From: Alviniconcha marisindica | Taxonomy: Eukaryota; Mollusca; Gastropoda; Provannidae | Assembly (NCBI GenBank): GCA_018857735.1 | Contig: JABMCL010000194.1 | Span: forward strand, 682,501 to 746,500 | Direction of reading: 5' to 3' | Length of the DNA stretch: 64,000 nucleotides | Shown here: piece after piece, positions 46,871-58,255 of the stretch | Numbering within the stretch: the first letter of the stretch is position 1 | Layout of the letters: every line of letters starts with the position of its first letter | Translations under genes and position numbers: made by a program | Notes under the pieces: model-generated | The model's database searches: none | The model's input: the letters and a program-made list of their open reading frames with translations, nothing else | Told to the model about the DNA's origin: nothing

Positions 46871-47254
46871 ACTTTCAGACACAAACAATTCATTATTCTT
46901 TCACATTTCAATTTCTTTTGCCTTGTCCTGCGTGTCCACTCCTACATTCCCCCGCCCTGCACCTCTCTTGCCCAACCAAGCTATTAACAGAAAATGTAAC
47001 TGAAAGTATGCACATGTAGTAAATAAGTATGTTGAGCTCACATTGTAGGGATTAGTGCTATGAAACATTTACATGTTATTGTTCATACTGTTCTAGCTTT
47101 GTGTGTTTTTGCCCATTTAAAAAAGAAAATCAGAATGAAGTGTACAATGTGACACATTATCCACAGTACCAGGCAGCGCATTTACATGGCCAGTGTTTGA
47201 TGTACAGCAGGAATCTTCATGCACTACACACCAGTGCCGGTCTCACACATGACA

Positions 47255-49130
47255 CACACACACACACTATCTGGCCAGGTGTTGCTGTCCAGCAGACACT
47301 ATCTGGCCAGGTGTTGCTGTCAAGCAGACACTAACCTGGCCAGGTGTTGCTGTCGAGCAGACACTAATCTGGCCAGGTGTTGCTGTCCAGCAGACACTAA
47401 TCTGGCCAGCTGTTGCTGTCCAGCACACACACTAACCTGGCCAGGTGTTGCTGTCCAGCTGTAATCTGGCCAGGTGTTGCTGTCGAGCAGACACTAATCT
47501 GGCCAGGTGTTGTTGTCCAGCTGTAATCTGGCCAGGTGTTGCTGTCCAGCAGACACTATCTGGCCCAGTGTTGCTGTTGAGCAGACACTAATCTGGCCAG
47601 GTGTTGCTGTCCAGCTGTAATCTGGCCAGGTGTTGCTGTCCAGCAGACACTATCTGGCCAGGTGTTGCTGTCCAGCAGACACTATCTGGCCAGGCGCTGC
47701 TGTCCACCAGACACTAATCTGGCCAGGCGCTGCTGTCCACCAGACCAGTAGACACGCTAATCTGGCCAGAGCTTTGCTGTTCACTGATTGCGGTGATTCC
47801 CCATGCGTGTCCACAGAGCAGACTGCGCATGGTACAAAACACAGCACGACTCACAGTGACCCGTACACACTCACCTGGCTGGTGTTCACCACACAGCAGG
47901 TTGTGGTGATTCCCCATGTATGTCCACATAGCAGGTTGCTTGTGGTACACAACACAGCATGTCTGACAGTGACCCGTACACATTCACCTGGCCGGTGTTC
48001 ACCATGCAGCAGGTTGTGGTGATTCCCCATGTACACATTCACCTGGCCGGTGTTCACACCACACCAGGTTGTGGTGATTCCCCATGTACACATTCACCAG
48101 GCCGGTGTTCACACCGCACCAGGTCGTGGTGATTCCCCATGTACACATTCACCTGGCTGGTGTTCACACCGCACCAGGTTGTGGTGATTCCCCATGTACA
48201 CATTCACCAGGCCGGTGTTCACACCACACCAGGTTGTGGTGATTCCCCATGTACACATTCACCAGGCCGGTGTTCACACCACACCAGGTTGTGGTGATTC
48301 CCCATGTACACATACCAGGCCGGTGTTCACACCACACCAGGTTGGGTGACCCGTACACATTCACCTGGCCGGTGTTCACCATGCAGCAGGTTGTGGCGAT
48401 TCCCCATGTACACATTCACCTGGCCGGTGTTCACACACACCAGGTTGTGGGATTCCCAAAACCCTAGGCCGGTGTTCACACCACACCAGGTTGTGGTGAT
48501 TCCCCATGTACACATTCACCAGGCCGGTGTTCACACCCACCAGGTTGTGGTGATTCCCCATGTACACATTCACCTGGCTGGTGTTCACACCGCACCAGGT
48601 TGTGGTGATTCCCCATGTACACATTCACCAGGCCGGTGTTCACACCACACCAGGTTGTGGTGATTCCCCATGTACACATTCACCAGGCCGGTGTTCACAC
48701 CACACCAGGTTGTGGTGATTCCCCATGTACACATTCACCAGGCCGGTGTTCACACCACACCAGGTTGTGGTGATTCCCCATGTACACATTCACCTGGCCA
48801 TGTCACCATGCAGCAGGTTGTGGCGATTCCCCATGTACACATTCACCTGGCCGGTGTTCACATCACACCAGGTTGTGGTGATTCCCCATGTACACATTCA
48901 CCAGGCCGGTGTTCACACCACACCAGGTTGTGGTGATTCCCCATGTACACATTCACCTGGCTGGTGTTCACCACACAGCATGTTGTGGGGACTCTTCATG
49001 GACTACACAACACCGCATCTCTCACGCACGTGCCACAGAACACACTGACCTGGCCGGTGTTCGCTGTACACGGGTTGCGGGGACTACACAGCACTGCAAG
49101 TCTCACGCACGTGTCACACAACACACTGAC
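47255..49130 (-). repeat. complex minisatellite (33-, 55- and ~110-bp units) grown from a zinc-finger exon and its donor
   Basis: Right part: 55-bp units, about 18-20 copies, reading on the minus strand ATGGGGAATCACCACAACC, TGGTGTG and TGAACACCGGCCAG|GTGAA. They match the exon end ATGAGGAACCACCACAACC...CGAACACCGGCCAG|GTCAG of 49131-49265. Longer units at 47750-47995 and 48980-49130 also match the exon further upstream. Left part (47255-47750): ~33-bp units with ctggccaggtgttgctgtcc, a shorter derivative. The array is the start of the intron. Confidence 0.88.
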
Positions 49131-49265
49131 CTGGCCGGTGTTCGCTGTACAGCGGGTTGTGGTGGTTCCTCATGTGTGTCTGCAGTGTGGTCTGCGTGCA
49201 GTACAGCATGTTGCACGTCACACACAAGTGGAGGGAATCAGACACCGCCTCCTCTCGTGTCATCT
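49131..49265 (-). CDS. zinc-finger cassette II, one-finger exon
   Basis: Acceptor ggtacatttcag, starts AG|ATG (completing a codon from an upstream phase-1 donor), donor CGGCCAG|GTCAGT leaving one G. The 44 codons include MTREEAVSDSLHLCVTCNML and YCTQTTLQTHMRNHH, a C2H2 finger, then NPLYSEHRP. Cassette III exon 53299-53415 has the same phases, the same AG|ATG start and a finger in the same place. The 3' end seeded the neighbouring array. Confidence 0.85.
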
Positions 49266-49757
49266 CTGAAATGTACCAGACGGCAGGTCAGAGGTTGCAT
49301 TTTCCCACCAAACTGAGACAGCATGCCAGGCGGTTACTATTAGTTACTCGAACAGGAAACGACAACAACAGCAAAAGCTTGAAAGCACATGCAAAACAGA
49401 GATGTGATGAACGATGAAGTAGCTCTAATCTCAGTGCTTGTGAATTTCTTTTCCAAACTGCCAACTGTGTCACAAGTGAAGCTTTTTACACTGACCCTTG
49501 AACGATATAAATAAACATGACTGTCCTTTCTCCCAGTCAGCAAGCATGCACACATTGTTACACACAACAATATGGATAAAGCAACAGGGACAGCAAAATG
49601 GCACACACTGAAATGGAAAACAATAATGATGCACGTTTTATTGTTTGCTCTGTGCCTACCTACTTGCATATGCATGTGTGTGGAAATGTTTGTGTGCATG
49701 CATAATTAATGTGTGTATGTGTGTGTGTGTTTGGGGGAGAGTGAATATATGTGTGTG

Positions 49758-49788
<31 letters not shown>

Positions 49789-51200
49789 ATGCGTGCATTG
49801 CGTTTGAGTGTATGTGTGCATGTGTGTGTGCATTTGTAAGTGTGTGTGTGTGCACACGCATGAGCGCATGTATGTACCATGCATGCAAACATATTATTCA
49901 CACAACAAACAGATATGCTCATGTTGTAAACTGTAAAAAGACATCAAATCAACCAGCACACGTCTGCAAACCACACACAATGTTTTGCAATACAAAAAGT
50001 GAATGCACTCAGGTGAACCATCTGAACAATTTACAATCTCTCCTCACACATAAACAATACACCCTTCTAACAGCAATACACAATTTCTATGCATCCTGCA
50101 AAATGCATTGTTTAATACAAACGTATTCACAGACCTGTCAAACATACAAGCAGAAGAGTATGGCCAAAACTACAAACAATTCAAGCTCTGAGTCTGCAGT
50201 AATTTTCCGTCCGACTTGGGAAAGTGTTGCACATGTCCAGCAGGAGGTGAACCAGCTCCATCACACACGTGCACACACTCATAGGAGGTGAACCAACTCC
50301 ATCACACACGTGCACACACTCATACGCGGTGAACCAACTCCATCACACACGTGCACACACTCATATGAGGTGAACCAACTCCATCACACACGTGCACACA
50401 CTCATTCCCGCACATGCATCAAAAGAATGAAAGCAAGAGTTCCAGTCCATCGTGAAAACAGTGGGAACAGTTTATTTTCTGAACCAAAACCTGCATCCTC
50501 CCATGTGCACTAGCTAACTTCAACACAGCAAAGACAAAGTCAATGAGAAAAAAGCTCCTTAAACATAAGATTAAGAAGCGGGAAGACTCAAGGTACTGTT
50601 CAACACAGTACTTGTTTAACATGCATGGGTTCTCATCTAGATATTATCATTGCACCAGCAGCATTTTCAGCTATTTCCCTGTTGTTCGTTTCTTGTATGT
50701 AAAAAAAATGGTAACAAATATTTTATCAATGGAAAACACAAACACACACGTATATATACAGGGGAAAAACAGCAGATGCATGCAATGTTTCCAAACAAAA
50801 AATAATAACAATTTCAGGAATTTACTGAGCGTTTTTCACTCAGCAGCTCAAACGAAACAAGTTAACTACACACAGAAATCAGAAGTGCTCACAAAAGCAA
50901 TGTCTGACAAAACCAACGTTAAGCTCTTTTTTCCCCCTTCTGAGTCGGGAAACACATCTGACATAAATACATGCCTATGTGACTAAAAGCATTATGTACA
51001 TGTGTGTTCTTGTTAATGTGCATAACAGTCATACACATTTCCATTGAATTAGACCATGCCAAAACAACTTCAACTTCCAGTTTCATCTTCCCAAAACAAT
51101 TGTGATTTTGAAAACAGAGGAAGTCTTTAAAAGTGGTACAAGTGGGGGTCAGTGGGTTCTAACAGAGTGCCATATGGCTGTATCAATGAAACACTTATGG
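49266..51200. other. no further exon recognised; microsatellite and 40-bp repeat
   Basis: A TG/GCAT tract lies at 49700-49860, and about four 40-bp units (gaggtgaaccaactccatca plus cacacgtgcacacactcat) at 50245-50410. No 5' exon, promoter or start codon region for cassette II could be identified here. Confidence 0.5.
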
Positions 51201-51207
51201 AATGAGC

Positions 51208-51500
51208 CATAAGGCTTATTAGGGACCCGGAGAAGAGGGAGAAGGGGGTACGGAGGTGGGGGGAAGAGGGAGGTTATATATACCTATCACTACACCGTCA
51301 CCACCGGAATGACTCCTGCATTAAGGTGGGCAGCGATGAGAGCCATTTTAATGTTTCATTCATTGTGAGGGACAAAGTCACAAGACAGTGTCCACGGAAC
51401 ACAACCTTTTTGGTGAGAAAGGACAGCCAAAGTAGAATCAAGCCGAGGCCCTTCTGCTAACGAGCCTAATGCCTTACCGCTGGGCCAAAACGGCTCACAG
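51208..51500 (-). repeat. SINE family B, nearly full length
   Basis: From ccataaggcttattagggac to the head cttaccgctgggccaaaacg plus gctcac. The B box is mutated (tagaatcaagccg), so it is an older copy. Confidence 0.8.
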
Positions 51501-51583
51501 ACACGCACAAGAAAGCTATCAGTTCACCTCTGTTTCATACTAATACTCACACTCAGGTTCGGTTTAGCTCACAATTTTTGCAG

Positions 51584-52349
51584 CTAATACAAGTATCGAT
51601 ACGTGATGGGGCTAGCCATCAGCTCCTTGGCATGTTTCTTCATGTGAACATTCAGACTCGCCTTCTGAATAAAGGCCTGATCACAAAGCTGACACTTGAC
51701 TGGTTTTTCCCCAGGTGTGCCTGTAGCGGTGGTTGGTCATGTGGTGTTTGCGGTTGAAGCGCTGACCGCAGAGGTCACACTCGTACTTGCGGACATTGGC
51801 ATGGATGGCGGTGTGGCAGTTTAGCTTTGTCTTGCTGTGGAAGAACTTTGGACACTGGTCGCATGGGTAGATTTTGGCATGGAGCTCAACTCTTTCCTTG
51901 TGAGCCTGAAAATACTTGTTCTCTGTGAAGCTGCTGTTGCCGCAGACACGGCTGTTGAGTTGGTTAAAGTGCCGCTCTTTCCTGTGGACTTCCAGCTTCC
52001 ACTTACTGGTGGCTTCATACCTGCAGATCTGGCAACAATACTTCCAGGACACGGTGGGTGAATGAACAGCGCCGACATGCTCCCAGAATGCAGAAGTGTC
52101 CATAAAGTCCAGCTGGCAAGCGCGGCACTGGGCATCGGCAAAGACTCGGCCCTTGAAGAGCAGGGTCTGCTGGTCAGGTTCAAGGCCAATGCTTTGCAGT
52201 TCATCTACAGTGCTGTGCCGGCAGGTGTACTTCCTGCAACGTTGCACTCGGTGCACTCGGATGTGGTCTGCAATCTGGTGCCGGCTAAGGTAAGTTTGAC
52301 ATCGGAGACACCTGAAGCAGGTGAAGAGGTATGCCCCGTCACCATACAC
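51584..52349 (-). CDS. zinc-finger cassette III, terminal exon with a frameshift before the last finger
   Basis: Acceptor cctgttttgtgtttcag, phase 0 start [11 protein letters not shown]. The frame encodes [19 protein letters not shown], the spacer with [48 protein letters not shown], a degenerate finger (SRVCGNSSF...H, first Cys replaced by Ser), [19 protein letters not shown] and [19 protein letters not shown]. At 51713 one extra base (CACACC-T-GGGGAA) shifts the frame, and translation stops at 51681 after SQVSAL. Beyond the shift, bases 51712-51584 would still encode a complete last finger ([20 protein letters not shown]) and stop at 51584. Either the gene is damaged, the allele is polymorphic or the base is an assembly error. 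Confidence 0.82.
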
Positions 52350-52479
52350 CTGAAACACAAAACAGGGATCGTGGCTGAGGATCTTTACACTTTCCAAGAA
52401 CTACATGCTACTGACAGTTAAAAACTTTATCGACCCCAGAGAGAACTTAAAGATTCATGGAATGCTCACAAATCCCAGA

Positions 52480-52801
52480 ACCCTTACCATGTTGCTGTTC
52501 AAGGTCAGATCATCTGCGTGAACTTCCTGTTATGAACTTGAAGGTAACATCATCATGTGAACTTACTGTTAACCACTTGAAGGTCATATCACCATGTGAA
52601 TTTACTGTTATCAGCTTGAAGGTCAGAACACCATGTGCCCTTACTGTTATTCATGTGAAAGTCACATCAATAAGTGAACCTATTGTTATTAATACTTGAA
52701 CGTCACATCACTATGTGAATTTACTGTTATCACTTGAAGGTCATGTTACCATGCGAACTTATTGTCATCAACCTGAAGGTTACATCACTGTGTGAACTTA
52801 C
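52480..52801 (-). repeat. 39-bp minisatellite grown from a splice donor
   Basis: Eight to nine units. On the minus strand each reads close to GATGTGACCTTCAAG, TTGATAACA|GTAAGT and TCACATG. The exon 52802-52851 ends GATGTGATCGTCAAG, TTGATAACA|GTAAGT, so the repeat unit is exon end plus donor. Confidence 0.88.
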
Positions 52802-52851
52802 TGTTATCAACTTGACGATCACATCAGACAGAGGCATCTGAACAGCAATGG
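52802..52851 (-). CDS. zinc-finger cassette III, 50-bp micro-exon
   Basis: Acceptor gtgttctttttcag, first two bases CC complete an Ala codon with the G left by exon 53299-53415, 16 codons IAVQMPLSDVIVKLIT, donor ATAACA|GTAAGT, phase 0 into VYGDGAY. Same length, phases and core motif as the cassette II micro-exon (46473-46522). Confidence 0.85.
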
Positions 52852-52989
52852 CTGAAAAAGAACACAAAAAATAAACTGCAAAACACATCCATCACTGGCC
52901 CCTCACATAACACCTTGAACACAGTTAAATACAAATATTTAAGGAATCAATATAAATCAAGCAAAGATCTGGTCTTTGAGCAAAAGAAA

Positions 52990-53085
52990 ACATGCATGCA
53001 TGCATGTGTGTATGTGTGTGTGTGTGTGTGCACGCGCGCGCATGCATGCATGCGTGCATGCATGTGCATGCATGTGTGTGCATGA
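52990..53085. repeat. TG/GCAT microsatellite
   Basis: gcatgcatgcatgtgtgtatg and (tg)n tract inside the intron 52852-53298. Confidence 0.9.
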
Positions 53086-53298
53086 GAGAAAGAGACAGAG
53101 AGAGAAGACAGAGCAACGAAGTAAGAGAGAGATAAAGGGTGTGCTTCATCTGAGACATGAAACCTAAATCAATTCTATGACACAATCATACAGAAAAGAA
53201 AAAACACCTGAATACATATGCAGTTTTAAAAAAAAAAAAAAAATTTTTTTTTTTTTTAAATCCCCAAATTGGATGCACACAAAAGAATGCCTATTCAC

Positions 53299-53415
53299 CT
53301 TTTTCATGCCTTCTCGTTTCGTTTTGTATATGTTCTGCAACAGCTGCTTCATCAACGCAGAATTTGTGGCACACTGAACACATGAACAGTACTTCTGTCA
53401 TTTCCTCTTCCATCT
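53299..53415 (-). CDS. zinc-finger cassette III, one-finger exon
   Basis: Acceptor GTTGCTTTTTACAG, starts AG|ATG, donor GAAAAAG|GTGAAT leaving one G. The 38 codons are MEEEMTEVLFMCSVCHKFCV and DEAAVAEHIQNETRRHEK, a C2H2-like finger (C-x2-C...H-x5-H). Equivalent in phase and position to exon 49131-49265 of cassette II. Confidence 0.82.
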
Positions 53416-53700
53416 CTGTAAAAAGCAACACACATCTTCTGTCAAAAAAAAAACAATTTCCTTTGTAACGCCATATCTACCATTTATGTAAAAAGCAACA
53501 CACATCTTCTGTCAAAAAACAAACAATTTCCTTTGTAACGCCATAACTACCAATTTTGTTGTAAAGCCCAAACACACATCTGTCAAAACCACAAATTCCT
53601 TTGTAACGCCATAACTACCATTTGTGTAAAATGCAACACACATCTTACGTCAAAACCAGAAATTCCTTTGTAACACCACAACTACCATTTATGCAGTGGT
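53416..53700 (-). repeat. ~80-bp minisatellite adjoining a splice acceptor
   Basis: About four units with gtaaaaagcaacacacatct, tctgtcaaaaa and tttcctttgtaacgccataa. On the minus strand each repeats GAAGATGTGTGTTGCTTTTT plus ACA, the pyrimidine tract and acceptor region of exon 53299-53415. Confidence 0.85.
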
Positions 53701-55560
53701 CAACGTACAACCGTCAGATTAAGACATCAAGTTTAAACAGATTTAACCAAGAGTGTTAAGGGTGAGGGCTAATTTGTATCATGCTGTCTAACAATAACAA
53801 AGATAAAAGAAATATACCGCACCCCCCCTCCCCCCCACCCCCCCAAAAAAAAAATAGAAGAAGAAGAAACACCCAGTCAATCCACATGCAGAAGATGGGA
53901 AACCAGAGCATTCCATAGGAGCAGTGTGAAGCAGAGGGTAGAGGGGACAGGACGATGCCAAGAAAGAACAAATCCACTCTGAGTCTATAAAGTGCAAGTC
54001 TTTTCTGAAACTGCTGTAAACCCTGAAGGTGACCAAGGTCCTCAAAACTGGTGTAAGGCTCCGCAAAGGCTGTTTATTATCTTGATCTCCAGGCCTCAGG
54101 TCACAAGGGTTGTCAGACCTTGGCCAAGCCTCGCAGAGACCGGCAGGGCCGGGACAATGGCGGGGCAATGGCGGCATTCCATGCTGGAGACAGCCACCCC
54201 ACCTTCTGGACTGTGCTGATTAGCAAGCGTTATTCACGCTTTAGGGTGAAGTTCAGCCATTTATCCTTCTTCTGGGGTCAGCACTTCCCTCCCAAGTTGG
54301 GACAGAAGTGTTACGGCATTGTTTGCCCCTAAAAGGACAGTCCAGGGGAGACAATCCCTTCCGCTAGGCAAAAGTTCCTTTCTCTAGCCTATACCTCAGG
54401 CTAGCATGCACAACATTTTAGTGTGGTCCTCTCGAAGCATTTATTCATGACACACAGTTTATAGTTGACAGAGTACAGGTCTGGTTGAGACCAGATTGAG
54501 GCTCTGCGATTTCCTCTGAAATACACAGGGTGGGGTGGGAGTAGAGTGGGGGTAGGGTGGGGGTAGGGTGGGGGTGTAGTAGCTGCGTTTTGTCAAAGTT
54601 TCAGTATAGGGTGACAAAGCTCAGCCCTGCTTAGCATGTTCACAAAAAGATTTCAGTTATAATCAGGGTCCGAACAAATAAATCGGTGCGCAACAGATCC
54701 TATAGACGAGCATCAATTAACAGATTTGTACACGTGACACAGACACTACAGGCACAGACAGCCACATGTACACCTAAACACAGACATTACAGGCACAGGT
54801 CACAGACAGCCACATGTACACCTAAACACAGAACTATAACAGGGTCCAAACAACAAACATCCATTGTGTACCTGGCAAACCAAAGTTCACACTTGCTGTT
54901 TTGATCTTCTGTTTGTGTTGAAACCTCCCCGTCATGTGATCCTTCAGGGCGCAAGCACCTGTTGGTCCGTAAATGACCTCTGTCTGGCAAAGTAAAAAGC
55001 ACCCACCTAGTAACCCTTTTGTGTTACTCTCAGCTTCTTGACGCTTGCCGAAATTGTATTTTTCAGACTTGTGTGGTTCCACTGAAGGTCAGCGACCATG
55101 CCTGGAGTAAGAAGATACTAAGAAAACCAGCATGTGATCTGAACGTTCTAATGCCACCTTGACATAAGGTCAAGGTCATCAAATGTGGTATGAACAGGCA
55201 TCTCAGCTCAACAGAGATCATTAACCACACTCCAGTACAAATGAAAGCCCTAACTCCAACCACACTCCAGTACAAGTGAAAGCCCTAACTCCAACCACAC
55301 TGCAGCACTCAATGTAAAGGTTGAAGCTGTGTGTGTACATGTGTGGGTGGGGGGGACAGAGGGGGGGGGGGGGGGCATTATTTTGCATGCTTAACTTCAC
55401 AGCAAATAACAGCATCCTCCATATCTGCGCCAGACCTTGTATCTAATCTGCATATATAATACATATGCAGATATGCAAGGTCATGGATGGCCATGGATGA
55501 CCTGTTGTTAGTCTGATGCAATCTAATTACAAGCAAACAAAGACAGAGAGACAGAAGCAA
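53701..55560. other. no gene supported; small simple repeats
   Basis: G-rich tandem ggtagggtggg at 54530-54575 and a 52-bp near-duplicate with cagccacatgtacacctaaa at 54750-54835. A 37-bp duplicated aaccacactccagtacaa segment lies near 55222-55295. Confidence 0.5.
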
Positions 55561-55566
55561 GATTAG

Positions 55567-55885
55567 CTGCAGGTTAGTCTGTTAGTTTCTTCATGCAGTC
55601 TGTTAGTTTCTTCATGCAGTCTGTTAGTTTCTTCATGCAGTCTGTTAGTTTCTTCATGCAGTCTGTTAGTTTCTTCATGCGTCTGTTAGTTTCATGCAGT
55701 CTGTTAGTTTCTTCATGCAGTCTGTTAGTTCTTCATGCAGTCTGTTAGTTCTTCAGCAGTCTGTTAGTTTCTTCATGCAGTCTGTTAGTTTCTTCATGCA
55801 GTCTGTTAGTTTCTTCATGCAGTCTGTTAGTTTCTTCATGCAGTCTGTTAGTTTCTTCATGTAGTCTGTTAGTTTCTTCATGCGC
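55567..55885. repeat. 21-bp minisatellite, about 15 units
   Basis: Units of tctgttagtttcttcatgca with several 1-3-base deletions. On the minus strand the perfect unit would encode the heptad HEETNRL after an acceptor-like GCACTGGCTTCAG near 55895. The deletions break every frame. Confidence 0.88.
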
Positions 55886-56037
55886 CTGAAGCCAGTGCTG
55901 ACTCTACACTAGGCTGACCCTGCAGTTATACACATCGGTACGCACAGCAAACACAGTTCTGCTGTCAACATGGATAACACAAATCCTGTATCTGCTAGGG
56001 AAGGGAGGTGGGTGGGGGTGGGGAGAGCAGGGGTGTA

Positions 56038-56071
56038 GGGGTGTGTGTGTCACTGTGTGTGTGTGTGTGTC

Positions 56072-56114
<43 letters not shown>

Positions 56115-56168
56115 ATGCATGTGTGTGCATGCATGCGTGCGTGCGTGCATGCGTGTGTGTGTGTGTGC
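56038..56168. repeat. (TG)n microsatellite
   Basis: TG and GCAT runs. Confidence 0.95.
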
Positions 56169-56595
56169 CTCCAGATGAACAAAACCCAACACAGTCAGTA
56201 AACAAAATAGTTTAAAGTCACAACTGTGCTTGTCAGTGATGGCTTCATTGTCTGCACACATGGGCAACACTAAAAATATGTACTGCAAATGTTAACAAAG
56301 TAGGTAGTGCATAATAAAATAATATATAAAAAAGGCATGTCTTCGTCATCTCACATCTAGTATAATAAAAAATAAATGAAGCAAATGGATCATTTTAATC
56401 CTCAACATGCACACACAAAATGTTCTTGTACATAAAGCAAAAAAGCAACAAACAAGCAGAAAAAGAAGAAAAAGAAAGAAAAAGAAAAGAAAGCCAGCTG
56501 TCACAACTTTTTGTCATCAAAATAAAATGCAAAAACAAATTAAAAAAGGCATCCAAGTTACTTCCAGTGGTGTTGTTCTCATTCTCTATATTCAC

Positions 56596-56669
56596 AGGTC
56601 TTCGTCAGTTCCTGCTCATATTTGGCATGTCCAGCCAACACTTCAACACCCGGGTGACCACGGCGATAG
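56596..56669 (-). CDS. possible 74-bp exon at the edge of a minisatellite (weak)
   Basis: Minus strand: acceptor-like GGGGAGGCTGCAG, open frame with VEVLAGHAKYEQELTKT, donor-like ACCT|GTGAAT. One base in, one base out. Joining its last T to the AG start of exon 53299-53415 would create a stop, so it cannot splice directly to that exon. May be spurious. Confidence 0.25.
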
Positions 56670-57225
56670 CTGCAGCCTCCCCATGGCGTGCCCAGCCAAC
56701 AATTCAACACCCGGGTGACCACGGCGATAGCTGCAGCCTCCCCATGGCGTGCCCAGCCAAGACTTCAACACCCGGGTGACCACGGCGATAGCTGCAGCCT
56801 CCCCATGGCGTGCCCAGCCAACAATTCAACACCCGGGTGACCACGGCGATAGCTGCAGCCTCCCCATGGCGTGCCCAGCCAAGACTTCAACACCCGGGTG
56901 ACCACGGCGATAGCTGCAGCCTCCCCATGGCGTGCCCAGCCAAGACTTCAACACCCGGGTGACCACGGCGATAGCTGCAGCCTCCCCATGGCGTGCCCAG
57001 CCAAGACTTCAACACCCGGGTGACCACGGCGATAGCTGCAGCCTCCCCATGGCGTGTCCAGCCAAGACTTCAACACCCGGGTGACCACGGCGATAGCTGC
57101 AGCCTCCCCAAGGCGTGTCCAGCCAAGACTTCAACACCCGGGTGACCACGGCGATAGCTGCAGCCTCCCCAAGGCGTGTCCAGCCAAGACTTCAACACCC
57201 AGGTGACCATGGCGATAGCTGCAGC
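56640..57225 (-). repeat. 61-bp minisatellite, about 9.5 units
   Basis: Highly uniform units of cttcaacacccgggtgacca, cggcgatagctgcagcctcc and ccatggcgtgcccagcca. On the minus strand each has an acceptor-like GAGGCTGCAG|CTATCGCC. Confidence 0.92.
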
Positions 57226-58024
57226 CTCCCCAGCTGAACACTGTAGGGGTCCCACAGTCAATGCAACTGCACACTGACGCATGCATTCCACAGGGTGCGA
57301 GGACTGCTGTGTGGCCGTGCTTTATTACCCCGCCACATGGGCAGCCACATGCCATCCTCGGAGGATTTATCTCCATTTCTGGCGGGTGGATGCTGTTATG
57401 CAAGGAGCCTGTCATGGCTGAAAATAGTCCCCACATAACTGTACTGTGCATCATAACATTTTTATCTTCACGCTGATCTAGCTTTTTAATTGAGAGGTGT
57501 TTTGATAGTTTGAGACAGGAGATTTGAGGATTCATCATGACATCACCATGGGTTTAAACTCCAATTACTAACTGGCTGTGGGCATTGAATTTGTCCACCT
57601 GTGTAGCACATATCACACGTCGCTGATGACCAAATGCGCTTCACTGAGCCAAGTTCATGTACTATGACTTGTGAACATCCTGCTGAGTGCACACTTCTAA
57701 CCACTTTGTTGTCACGGCCGGTAACCATATTTTCCAGCTGTTGGCGAGGAAAGTGGTTCCGGAAGCGGGGCAGTCCAGATGGAGCTGTTCAAACTGGAAA
57801 CCCAAACCGTATGAAAGCAAATAAGTGAGGATGTACCTCCGGTGGAGTTTATGAACCTTGTATTTACTTGCAAGCCAGGTCTTCATTGTTGTGTTTGTGT
57901 AATTACCTTTCAAGCACTAATTAACTCCCTTGTGTGTTGATTCTAAGTGAGCTTGTGTTTGTGTGTGTGCATGCCCGCTTGTGTGTGTATGCACACATGC
58001 ACATGAATTTGTGTTTGTATGAAT

Positions 58025-58025
58025 G

Positions 58026-58068
<43 letters not shown>

Positions 58069-58214
58069 ATGTGTGTGTGCATATGTGTGTGTGCACGCAC
58101 GCATGCAGTAGTGCCTCCAATTTTCTTTTTAAAGAACAAAGACCTGTAGGACAAGACGACTGTATCTGTATTGTTTATTACTTGAACAGAGACTGCATGA
58201 GGAAAATGAAAACC

Positions 58215-58250
<36 letters not shown>
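58025..58250. repeat. (TG)n and (CA)n microsatellites
   Basis: (TG)n at 58025-58095 and (CA)n at 58216-58250. Confidence 0.95.

Positions 58251-58255
<5 letters not shown>

Noticed and set aside
47255..49130. CRISPR-like array
   Set aside because: Units are directly adjacent with no unique spacers, and the context is a eukaryotic intron.
57131..57538. Minus-strand frame with a Cys-rich stretch (CGCPCGGVIKHGH)
   Set aside because: Looks a little like a zinc-binding segment, but no full domain, clear splice sites or phase fit could be shown.
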